Below, one piece after another: positions 1 to 11,566 of a DNA stretch of 51,408 nucleotides; the stretch's first letter is position 1, and every line of letters starts with the position of its first letter. Below the pieces are notes generated by a model. The model was not told where the DNA came from. It searched no databases and worked only from the letters and a program-made list of their open reading frames with translations. Origin of the DNA: Lingula anatina (taxonomy: Eukaryota > Brachiopoda > Lingulata > Lingulida > Lingulidae); NCBI RefSeq assembly GCF_001039355.2, contig NW_019773688.1:4133-55540 (forward strand). The letters are read 5' to 3'. A program made the translations under genes and the position numbers.

Positions 1-440
1 CCTTTTCTTACCCTTTAAAAGGACCCACCCCCCCCCCCCCCCCCCCCCCACACACACACAAACACGCGCGCACAAACAGTTTTTGATAATAATGAAATTA
101 TGAAACCGAAATTTCTGTCAGGTGCGCCCGCAAACATTTCAAAAACTGTACGCATAATTCCCGAACGAATATATTAAAAAATTAACAAGATATCTAATTC
201 TAGGTTTCATTTGTCGTATACGATGTCCTATGGTGTCCATGTATTGCCCATATGCCCCTACTCGTGCGGCGTCCGTTACTTAACTTAAGGTCATGTGGGA
301 CGAATGGTACGGCGCCCGTACCGAGCGTTAGCATGCTTAGCTAGTCCATAGACACTTTTATTATGCACAAAATACGGCAAATTGATTCGATTTCAACGTA
401 CGGCGTCTGTGAAAAATGTAGCCTAGGCTTTAATAGAACG

Positions 441-484
<44 letters not shown>

Positions 485-738
485 CCCCCCAATGGCGATC
501 TCCGACATTAGTTCCAGATATTGGGGTGTAATTTAATATTGACCATCAAAATGCTCATGCTTCTAATTAATTTAATTTGGTTTTCGATTTTATTAATGTC
601 TCGACTAAACCTATTTTTTAACTTTTCTGTCCCCACTCTCTCTCGCACGCGTTTTTAACCTTCAAATTAGCAATCTCAGTTAATACGGGAAGAGTCATAG
701 GCTTCCCTCTACTAAGGCTGCAATTTTTGTGCTGTGGA

Positions 739-790
<52 letters not shown>

Positions 791-2553
791 TTTACAGTAC
801 AGAGATTAGCCATCTATTTAACCAGAGAAGCATTTTTGAATATGTAGTGAAAAACCAATCTATGTCCCTGGTAGAGGGTAGCCAGAGGCTGCGGTGTGTT
901 GATTTTGATGTTGTCTCAACCATGATTGTGACGGACTCCACAAATATCAGCCAATTGTATTAGTGAAGACATAACGCGAGACGGGGAGGGAGATGAAATG
1001 TTTATAAAGAAATGACCTAATAAGTCACTGGAAATTACCACATGCTATTTTAGTTTAAATTAGATGTCGACGAACAATTCAGTAGAGAAACTTGGATTAA
1101 AATGAGAAATGTTGAAATAAAACGACACAAAAATGATGGGGGAGGGTATGATGATATGATGATAGTACATGTATAAACAGCTAGAGAGAGTGAAAGCGTT
1201 CGGGTGTTTACTGGTGTCCTTTACCTTTTACACACCAGATTATACAAACTTTTACAACTTTTGTCTTAAAAATCTTTACAAATTATCCCTTTTTTATATA
1301 ACTACCGTTTCAACTATAGTAATTAATAAAGATGAACTTTAAAGATGACGTTTATTGAGAAAGCGCCATTACTAAAATGGCAAAGCGTCAAGGCTACGAA
1401 AGGAACTAAAATAGGTTAGAAATGGGACATAAAGTGCCGACAGAATTTACGTGGAGTCAAAGTATGCTATTTTTTAACTACGCAAACAGAAGTGCTAATG
1501 AATGAGCCGAATTGCCGAACTGTCCACATAGGCAATGGGCCAAAAATAGTACAGATTGCAGTTTGAAGGACGGAAAGATAATTGTATTTTATTTTTTTAA
1601 TTAGAGATGAATTTGTTACGAGGTGAAATATTTGAGACTTCACAAAGAAATCTCAACAATATTTCAAAAATGTTCCAGTAAATAAAAAGTTAGGCTAACG
1701 ACGTGAGTGTCACCTCTACCTGAGGTTTGCAATAAGCCACACAACGGAGACTGAAATATCGGAGTGCAAAAATTGACTTGTTTTAATTATTGATTAAAAC
1801 AGGCTGTTAGTATGACTAAGTTGTAAAACAATCGGTACAATTCTTGTAACATTGAAAGACTTGAATTGGAATATGATAAATTTCTTCAATTTTTTGTGCA
1901 TCATTTTGTATGGTCAAAGTATTTTAGCAAACTGCTAACAACACATTTTTCTATATCATTTTGTGTAGTAAAAGTATTTTAGCAAACTGCTAACAACACA
2001 TTTATAACCGAGACGTTTCTTTCCAAAGCATAAAAATAGGGTTAATGCTACAGTATTTGTCCTCAGAGTCTATCTCAACATGATTGTGACGGCGCCCATG
2101 AATTTCTTTATATTGTGCTAGTGAAGACAGCGATAAATGATAGGGGGCGCTGTAATATTAATGCTAATTTTCTTATAATTTCTCCGGAGTACCATAATAA
2201 ATTTTTTATAATACTCGAAACTTTTTGTACTGAATAAACTTATTTGAAAACTGTCCAAATTTCTTGAATCTCATGTATATGAAAAAAGAGTACCATGTAA
2301 CAGTGATAACTGTACTTGAGGCCACTGTATGACATATATTTTTTTCTCTGGGAATTCACGTCATGACGTTGTCTAGGATCAAGAAGCCGAAACAACTAAA
2401 ACTAATTATTTTAAACTTTTACCTATTTATAATAACACGCTTTATATTGATGATCATGGGCCTATTTGATCAACGCTTTTATCAAGCTTTATTATTTTCT
2501 CTCGTAGCGACTCATATTATATCATAATACAGTATACCCCAGTAAATTTGAAT

Positions 2554-2593
<40 letters not shown>

Positions 2594-3936
2594 ACACGGT
2601 TATCAATTTAGGGCCATAACAGTGAAATATGCACGGCGACGGCGACGGACGTAGGCGATGGCTTTACTTGTACAGCTATATACACACAGATACACTGTAT
2701 GCGACTTTTGGTAGGCCCCAGTTAAATAAAGTTTTTTTTAAGGCCGGTCTAGTCCGTAGTACTATATTATTTGCAACGAATAACATTTACTTCAGTTGAA
2801 GGATATTATCTTTTTGTTTTTTCACTGATTAAAATATTCTGTTACTTGAAAGCTTAAATCAAATATTGAAAGATCGCTCAACATGATATCTTTTCTATTT
2901 GTCCCTTGTTATTATTATTATTATTATTTATTAACTTTGAAATTTTCCTTGGCGGGATGGTCTACGTTACATTTACTTCAAGTTTGCTGAGAGGTTATTA
3001 CAGGACTCATAATTAACTTTGTAGATTAATGATGATTGATATGTTTACATTTAGTACAGAGATGATTGATGGACAAGTGGGTCAGAAGACCAATCGAGAA
3101 CAGACTGCGCGTGTGGCGCGATTCAAATGGGGGAATATGTAGTCTGTGACTGCATACATACGGCTGAGTGCCCAGATCAGTTTCGTTCAATACACTTTAC
3201 AAAGGAATAGATCGATGTAAAATCTGTGGGAATGGGGTCTAACACTAGCCGCAGATCTTTAGCTCACATTGTTGTCACCCATGTTGACCATAAAACCCAT
3301 TCGTTTTATTAGCTTTGCACGACAAGGATGTTTTTAGTAACATCCCAAACTTAATTGCCTGGTCTTCTTTTAGCCCTGCCAAGTGACAGTGAGGATTGTA
3401 CGTGTAAGTTTGACCAAGGACGCCAGGTGAGCTGAAAAGCTGGTTTAAGTATGCGCAGTAAAAAGTAAGAGAGAAAGAAAATGGCGGTCGCGGTTGCTTT
3501 GAAAATGTGTTTGTCGATTTTGTGCAACAACAAGACGAAGAACACGAGGTCCGCACACGACAAATATGAGTGCTAAACTGATGAACTCCACACTTTAAAC
3601 ATACTACTGCGCATGCGTTCAGGTGTCAGAATCTCCTCCGACCGCAGTCGAGAATCAATTACAGCTATGGAAACGACTTGCTCTCGCTGCTTGTTAATTA
3701 CGCCGCGAGGTATTCAGGGCACAGACCGTGATTACTAGATACCGCCAATGGATTTTTGGAATTTGGATTTTTCATGTGAACGATGCCTAATACATTACTA
3801 TGGGACTGGCCATTATTTAAGTTGGAGGGGAAGGGGAAAATGTCTGCAATTTCCACCAAAAAAGTCGAGACAACCACTGGCAGCATTCACATTTTTCTAG
3901 ATCTCCCTTACGGATTGATTGAATAACTCAACCACC
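1..3936. other. Upstream intergenic DNA without a recognised gene
   Basis: Contains C-run and CA-run (28-65), a TAA microsatellite (about 443-484), a T-run (740-787) and an A-run (about 2560-2590). Sequences near 910-970 and 2075-2130 share a diverged motif (CATGATTGTGACGG ... TAGTGAAGACA). Open frames here are short and low-complexity; none has a domain I recognise. Confidence 0.7.
1900..2003. repeat. 55-bp tandem duplication
   Basis: The segment starting at 1900 repeats at 1955. The shared core ATTTTAGCAAACTGCTAACA begins at 1921 and 1976. Non-coding. Confidence 0.85.
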
Positions 3937-4800
3937 CCCTCAATATCTTGTATGCTGACGACCTTGTCCTATTATCTGCATCTAAAGACGGTCTACAAAA
4001 CAAACTAACGGCACTGAGAGCTTACTGTAAAAAGTGGAAACTAATCATAAACGAGAAAAGTCCAAGGTTGTATGATTTTTCATAAAAAAGTAAAATTAGA
4101 CTCTGCCACAACATTTACAATAAATAATATAATCATTGAAAAAGAGTACAATTATCAGGGTTTAACCTCTATAATTACAAATACAGCAAATGGGAATTTA
4201 AAGAAAAAGGCTTGAAAGACAAATTTTGCTCCTAAGGCAGCCCTGTTCTCAAACAAAATATCGATTACTTAAGAAAACTTACGCCCCTGAAAAATATCTC
4301 TGAATGAAAGCCACATCATGAGATATAAAGACTACTGCAAAAATGTTGATTAGTGACATCGACTTAGAAATTGAACGTGCGGCTTTAATTCTCCTGAAAC
4401 CCCTTCTGAAAATCGTAAGTGCCCCCACTGTAATGAAATTGAAATGGAAATCCATTTTTACTGAAATGTGAAGAACATAGTGACGGAAGAAGTAGACCCA
4501 TGATACCTCCTGAGCAAAAAACAGATCAAGAAAAACTTCAGTGGCTGCTCAGTCCAAAAACATGAACCATGCTTGAGAGCCTTACAGCCATATCTATTTA
4601 TGAAAGTTTGAAAAAAAAAAAACGATACACCCATCAGTAGCAATAGTCGTTTATTCTGTGCTACTTCCCAGTAATAATTCCATAAGTATTTGTACATATT
4701 TGTATAGCTGTTATAAAGTTGTTATGATTAGAGTAAAGAGCCTGTAAAAGGTAACTTATACACATTTTATTGCTCAATAAAGATTATTAATTATTATTAT
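3937..4800 (+). mobile_element. Decayed non-LTR retrotransposon (LINE) 3' fragment
   Basis: The reverse transcriptase active-site block ILYADDLVLLSAS is encoded at 3945-3983, followed by the typical CKKWKLIINEK. Further on, with frameshifts, comes the C-terminal CPHCNE...EMEIHF zinc-like motif (about 4415-4460). It ends in AATAAAGATTATTAATTATTATTATT, a usual LINE tail. 5' truncated and interrupted by stops. Confidence 0.8.
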
Positions 4801-4855
4801 TGTAATAAAAGTTTATGCGTGAAAAATTTGTATTTTTCACTATGGCTAACACCCC

Positions 4856-5058
4856 ATTCTCATAGATTAGATCGACCTACATTGGATCGACCTAACTCCC
4901 TGGGGGTTCACGCTAAATAGCTGTCAGCCGGGCGGACACGAAAGTTAATTACCCCTTAAAGCTTGTAGTAGGCGGGGACGGACACTTAAGGGGGATTATC
5001 TGACAGTAATCTAGTGAGACTCCCCGCGGTGATAGATCGATCTAAAAGTTGTGAGAAC
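4856..5058. mobile_element. Candidate MITE with imperfect terminal inverted repeats
   Basis: The left end ATTCTCATAGATTAGATCGA pairs with the right end near 5034-5058, whose reverse complement begins GTTCTCACAACTTTTAGATC. No coding capacity, about 200 bp. Target-site duplication not resolved. Confidence 0.5.
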
Positions 5059-5479
5059 AGAGCCTTATACGGCATGTCAAAAAAATAACTTTGCTCAATA
5101 ACAACTTATCTGTCATTTTCAAATTTTAAGACCCTCTTAATATTAGCTTGAAAAATTTCAGGCACCCCAATTTCCCCCTCCAACTTAAGTAATGACCGGT
5201 CCCTAAGTGGCGTTTCAGCCGGTGCCATGCCATTCCTCCCGCTTTCCCACGCGTTCACATATATCTATTGATAAATTTTAACCTTCCTGGTTGCTTTGCT
5301 GCCGTTTTATGAGTACGTCGCCACTGGAAACTCAAAACAGATGTACACAGAGTGGTCCATAAAAATAACTATATTACTTTCCATCTTAGATCCAATTTAG
5401 ATGTACATTTAATTAAGATAATCCCAGCTTTCTTTCGCCAAGTTGTTCCATATAGATGATTATTTTAACCTTCCACATT

Positions 5480-5760
5480 CTGCGGAAATTGGAAACCTTT
5501 AAAGTAGTCAAATTTCAATAATTGATAATGTGCTCTAACCACTCTCCCCGCTGCTGAATAACGGCGGTCACGCAAACATTGGCAATGGCTCTTGCATTCA
5601 TGTCAGCCGGACTGTTCCTTACTTTTCTTCGAATGTTTGTCTTCAAAGTGTCTCGAGTTTGTGTCTTTTAAACTTAATTTTTTTCTTAAGGTGCCCCTAA
5701 AGGAAGAAATATGGGGGATTGAGATCTGTCGAGAAGGGTGGCCAAGAAAAGTTTGTGTGG
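5480..5760 (-). pseudogene. Transposase C-terminal remnant (IS630/mariner-like)
   Basis: On the minus strand, with frameshifts, it reads TDLNPPYFFL, then GHLKKKLSLKD, then ADMNARAIANVCV and GEWLEHIIN. This is the order of the C-terminus of mariner-type transposases (DLNPxDFFLWG...LK.KV...HLEHI). Truncated and stop-containing. Confidence 0.6.
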
Positions 5761-6139
5761 CGTGAGATGATGATTGAAAATAAAATGATTCATACACATA
5801 CCAGGAGCACATTGTGCATATTTTTAAACGGGGAACCTAGGAACTATATGAGGGTCCCTTTGGCAAAATATAAACGTTTGGTTGGAAGAAAAAAACTCAT
5901 TCGCATTCGCATTAGGAAAAAACAACGCTTATAAAGCTATATTTTAAACTACTCTCCTGTAATGTCTCGTTTCAAATTTGACTAAATATTTGCAGAGCGT
6001 CGATCCCCAAGTCAGCCAACGTTTGAACAAGACAGAAGTGTTGATCTTCAAAGTCTCCTTGTTGATAAGATATGTTTTTCATTGGAAGTATAACCATAAA
6101 CAATATTCATGATTAAATAACCTCACTCGAAGGTGAGAC

Positions 6140-6551
6140 ATGGAATCGACCGGAGTTGGAGGGAAATTACTCTCCGTCTTTTTCATAATTTTCGGGACTC
6201 GTTCGGCGCTTTCGAATGCTTATACTGTCATAGACACCTCGCCTACCACGGATCTGACGTTAAGTTTATCAGATCAACCGTTCCACGTCAATAATTCCAT
6301 CACAGTGCCGCCAGGGGTAACGCTGAATGTAGAACCTGGCGTTACTGTTAAATTCGGCCCGGCTGTCGGCGTGCGCGTTGAGGGACGGCTTTTGGCAGTG
6401 GGGCAACCGGACAACCGTATCCTTTTCACGGCTGCTGACCCACCCAATGTTGAAAGGGATGATAACCAGTCACCTGTTTGGTTTGATGGTGCACGATTGG
6501 CCGGGGACTTCACGGAAAATCATCAAGGACGCCTGGAACTTTTATACCAAG
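6140..6551 (+). CDS. bark: bark-like exon 1: signal peptide and start of unit 1
   Basis: Residues 1-137. A hydrophobic stretch ([10 protein letters not shown], about residues 10-19) ends near ALSNA, a plausible signal cleavage site. It is followed by a start cap of the type [12 protein letters not shown]...[16 protein letters not shown]...VEGRLLAVG...ILFTA. This cap recurs near residues 877 and 1651, so it marks the first of three units. The exon ends AAG|GTATAT in phase 1. The last residues ([10 protein letters not shown]) are the first strand of an SRCR domain that continues in exon 2. Confidence 0.85.
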
Positions 6552-6609
6552 GTATATGCAGTGTAGAAAGTCTTTGTGTTTTGGAGTGTTTATTTTTTCT
6601 TTCTTTCTT

Positions 6610-6651
<42 letters not shown>

Positions 6652-9600
6652 TAAGTAATCTATCAGAACAAAATGTTGATGATGTGTAACAACTCAAGTT
6701 TTCATTGTTACGAAATGACAGAACAAAACTCTCACCTCCAAGTTGCCGGAATGAAATCAGGAAAACTGCACATGTTTGAAATTTTCCTGCAATAAAATAT
6801 TTTCTGTGTCTACCTTTCCTGCAGTTTTTCCCAATTCAGACCTAACAAACTATTACAACGTAGATTTCTACTGCCCAGCTACTTAGATATCTGTGAAAAA
6901 AATCTAAGATCGAATTTAAGTTGGATCCAAGTGCACGCACGGGTCGAGTAATGTTTCGTGAGTTGGAGAAAACGTTATTCCCTTCAAATATTGATATTGG
7001 CTGGTAAACCACATAAAGAGTACATTTTATCCATATTTGGCTTATTTCCAAATTTGGCCTCAGGTGGCACCCTACTTGGTTATAGATCAGATCACTCACC
7101 AATTAAACTTCACGTAAAAGTTGACAGTTTTAAGCGAGGAAGAGGACTTTGGAAATTTAATAATTCCCTCCTTAATATGACATGAACTATGTCGAAAAAA
7201 TTAATGAATCCATACGAGATTTTTAAAAAAGAATATTCCAGTCCTATATCTAATCTTGAAAATATTGACAACGTTCCTGACCAAGAATTGCAGTGTATGG
7301 TGAATTGTCAGATGTTCTAGAACTTATGCTTTTACGTTTATGAGGAACGACTATTTCGTATGCATGTTTTAAGAAGAAAAAATTACAAGAGATAGAAAAG
7401 GGCTTATGAAAGAAATAAAATTAACAGAAGATTTTGAAAATTGTGATGCCCTTCTTCAAATAGAATTAGAAAGAAAAAAACAACATTTAATTGAGATGAG
7501 AGGCTCTAGGTAAAAAGGTAGTATTATTAGATCGCGCGAGAAATGGTTAACTGAGGGAGAAAAACCCACAAAATATTTTTTCAGCCTTGAAAAAAGAAGA
7601 TTTACAGAAAAAATTATTCCCCGACTACAGGTTGGTAAAATAGATATCTTGGAACTTTCTAAATTGAGTTCTTATTTTTTTAATTTCTTTTTAATTCCAA
7701 ACATAACAAATTTCATTAAAAAACTTTTTATAAAAATATTGCTTCAAGAGTAAATCAAGGAGTTCATTCCGAAATGTTTCAACCACAGCGCGGCCTGAGA
7801 CAAGGTGATCCGACATCACCATACATATTTTTGTTATGTTCTGAATTCTTTCAGTAAGCACAGATAATAACCCTCAAATTAAAGGAATACAAATTGGGGA
7901 AAAATGAATACAAGATATCACAATATGCAGATGACACGTCCATAATTTCAGATGTTTCTGAACAGTCCCCTTCCTACAGGATCTAAAATGGTTTGAAAAA
8001 ATTTCGGGTTTAAAATAAATTATGACAAAACTCAGGTTATTTGGATAGGGAGTAAAAAAAAAAAATCAAACGAGAAACTGTGCAAAAATTGGACACTAAT
8101 ATGGGGTGCAGCGTCTTTTAAATTATTAGGTATTAATTTCCATGTTGAACGAAACACTGTATGTGAATGGAATTATCGGGAAAAAAATTGAAAGTACTGA
8201 ACGATTACTTAAACAATGGGAAAGACGAATTTTGACACCAGTCGGCAGAATTACAATAATTAAAAGTCTCATAATATCTCAATTTAACCAACTTTTTACT
8301 TCACTACCTAACCCATCTAACTAACTGATAAAGGAGCTTAAAAAGCTAATGTTTGGATTTCTTTGGAAAGGTAAACCGGATATAATATAATATAATATAA
8401 TATAATATATTTATTTCAAGTCTAAAATCCATAAAATGTTCAATAGACTGTACAACATAAAGAAGTTTATAGATAAAAATGGTTAAGATATATTTTATAT
8501 AAATAAGAGCTAAACTAACTTAATTGTAATAAACAGTAATTAAAAGTAAAAAATCCAAGGTTTCTTTAAAATTATAAAATTTAAGATTCATGAATAAAAT
8601 GTCTTAAAAANCAATAATTAAAAGTCTCATAATATCTCAATTTAACCAACTTTTTACTTCACTACCTAACCCATCTAACTAACTGATAAAGGAGCTTAAA
8701 AAGCTAATGTTTGGATTTCTTTGGAAAGGTAAACCGGATATAATATAATATAATATAATATAATATATTTATTTCAAGTCTAAAATCCATAAAATGTTCA
8801 ATAGACTGTACAACATAAAGAAGTTTATAGATAAAAATGGTTAAGATATATTTTATATAAATAAGAGCTAAACTAACTTAATTGTAATAAACAGTAATTA
8901 AAAGTAAAAAATCCAAGGTTTCTTTAAAATTATAAAATTTAAGATTCATGAATAAAATGTCTTAAAAATATGAGTTTTTAATTCCTTTTTAAAAGATTCT
9001 TGTGATTCTATTTGTCTAATAAAAATTGGCAACTTATTCCACTCTACTGGTGCAGCTACACAAAATGATATGTCACCATATGATTTTAACCTTGATTTTG
9101 GAACTTTCAGTAAAAAGGGAAATATTACGCAAAAAAATAAAAGATGGAGGACTAAATATGATAAACGCATAAGCTTCAATAATGGCATTAAAATTAGCAA
9201 GGTTGAGACGGTTGATAAATACGGAGGGTACTTGGCAATATATCCTTTTGCATAGATATATATTAGACTTGATGCTAAACTGTGGATGTGAATATTTGCG
9301 CTTCTGTCAAACAAGCACACAGCATTTTTTTAGAGGACGTTTTTTAGCTTGGCGGGAATTGTTGAAAAAAAAACAAATGACCAAGTTGAATAAAGTCCCA
9401 CTATGGTACAAAAACTCTTTGAGGGTAAATAAAGAGACGCTGTATGACAAAGGATATGGACAAGTGAATGATCTTATTAATGAACATGGTAGACTATATT
9501 CATATAAAGAATTTACTGAACTCGCTAACATTATAATCAACTTTTTACAATATAATGGTTTATTCCCGCACGAAAATGCAGTAGTATCGAAGTAGCAAAT

Positions 9601-11505
9601 AAGCATTAACGCAGTAGTGGTGTGGAGCATATTTGCAGTAGAAATGCAGTATAGCCCACTGCAATTCTACTTCAAAAATTACATAGGGTTGTACAGAGGA
9701 GGAGCATTAATGCAGTAGATTAGCAGCATGATAGAAGCATGTTTCAAATATGCTAATTAGCTCCCAAATCGAAGCAGATTTGAAGCATGTTTGCAGTATG
9801 ATTGCAGTAGTCTACTGCGCTGGAGTATCTACTTCGTTTTCGTGCGGGTTGCGACAATAAATAATCGGTACAGAAAAAATGACAATGCGCATAAAATCAA
9901 AACTTACGGTCCGTGGCAACCAGAAAGTATACGAGTTATTGTTAGACATACAAGGGGCTCAAAAGATATGTACGACATATTAAATAGCTCGAATTCTAAG
10001 CCTATTTCTGAGGAAAAATGGTCAAATATTTTTATTCCTCGGATCATAATTTTTGGGAAAAGACATATAAGAAAAGCAATGTGTCAGTAGCAGGCCTACC
10101 CAACTACCAGACTCGGCACATAAGGATCCTGAATTAACCGGTATATCAGACCACACTACCCGTTTTCAAGGTGTGTGTCAGATCGCATTTCGGAGTAGAG
10201 GACACAACAATGTTGTGCTTCCAGTTTCGAATCTTCTCTAGAATGTTCACCACAAATAGCTTTGCATATAACGCTGGCCTATCTCAATCACCTATGTGCA
10301 CATTTTGCCACGAGGAGGTAGAAACTATGTACCATATACTTTGGGATTGTGACACTGTACAAAATTTCTTACGTCAAGCAAATAACGTGGTTAATTTCTT
10401 GTAATATGTTTTGCATTTCAGAAATATACAGTTTATTCTAATTGACATTAATGAACGTAATGTGTTCAATATAGTCCGGTGGCTTAAGGCAAACAAATGG
10501 CCAAATCGTGACACGGCGGATAAAAGCTCCAAATTTTGTGTGTGTGTACCTTTTGGCATACTAAATCAAATAAGAGCCGTAGCCCACGGAAAATGGTTAG
10601 TTTACATTACCATGAGTTTGTTCTAAAATGATTTATGTTTTATACCATTTATTACTACCCCTATGATGTTTACCTGGTCTGTAGCATGTGTTTATCTTTG
10701 GATATTCTGAAAAAAATCAAGATGTCTGCCTTTTGTCATAAGAATATTCGTACACAGACTTCAAATAATGACAGGGATACACTGAGTACATTTAAAATGT
10801 AGTTAACCTAAGATTGTATTTAAGTGTTTTTCACATCTTTTTAACCCTGTGAAAGACTGAGTGAGTGAGTGTAGAAAGTGCGTGTATCCTTGAGTACTAT
10901 TCGGGTAGAACCCACGATAGCTGCCATAGATATATATTCAAATGCATATGTCAATTAATGGAACAGTTCAGACATTGATTCCAACATGAAAAATAGCCTT
11001 TTGACGTCCACACATGTTCACATCCTTATTAACCTTACGACCATTTAAGAAAATCCAAGATTGCTGCAATCCACAGAAGGAAGACAGTCAGCTACTGCCA
11101 AAGAGACATTGGGTTCAAAAATGGATTTTGTTCTCGGTATTTTCCACATTCTTTTTTAACTTTGAGATATATCTATCTGGTGGGTAACAAGTGTTTACCC
11201 TTAAGTATTTTGACAAAATATCACGATTACCTTCATTTGCTATAGGAGTACCTATAAAATCCAATGCACAAGTTTTCCCCAAATGATCAAATATTCAGAT
11301 TTATTACCTAACAGATGTGTATCATGGGATGATAATGATATGAAAAATACTGAAAACCAAACTAAATGCCTGAATAAAGCTTCATTTTAAAAGAAAGCCT
11401 ATCTCTCGCAGGTATTACGTAACTGAACCCCACCTCTTATGGCTAATGGCAGCCATTTTGTTTTGTTTTCAAAATGTAAAGGATGCACATAAATAACATT
11501 CTCAT

Positions 11506-11566
<61 letters not shown>

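Noticed and set aside
727-963. 78-residue frame beginning with poly-Phe
   Set aside because: Translation of a T homopolymer.
3275-3886. Minus-strand open frames of 60-93 residues
   Set aside because: Overlapping frames with low-complexity composition, no domain, no splice context.
8946-9320. 124-residue minus-strand open frame as a gene
   Set aside because: Its C-terminal half is the end of a LINE polymerase; the N-terminal part is antisense to another LINE.
9182-9595. 137-residue open frame as a separate gene
   Set aside because: It encodes the LINE C-terminal region ([20 protein letters not shown]) and runs into a MITE.
10171-10404. Cysteine/histidine motif as a cellular zinc-finger gene
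   Set aside because: [18 protein letters not shown] is the standard end of LINE proteins and continues the surrounding element.
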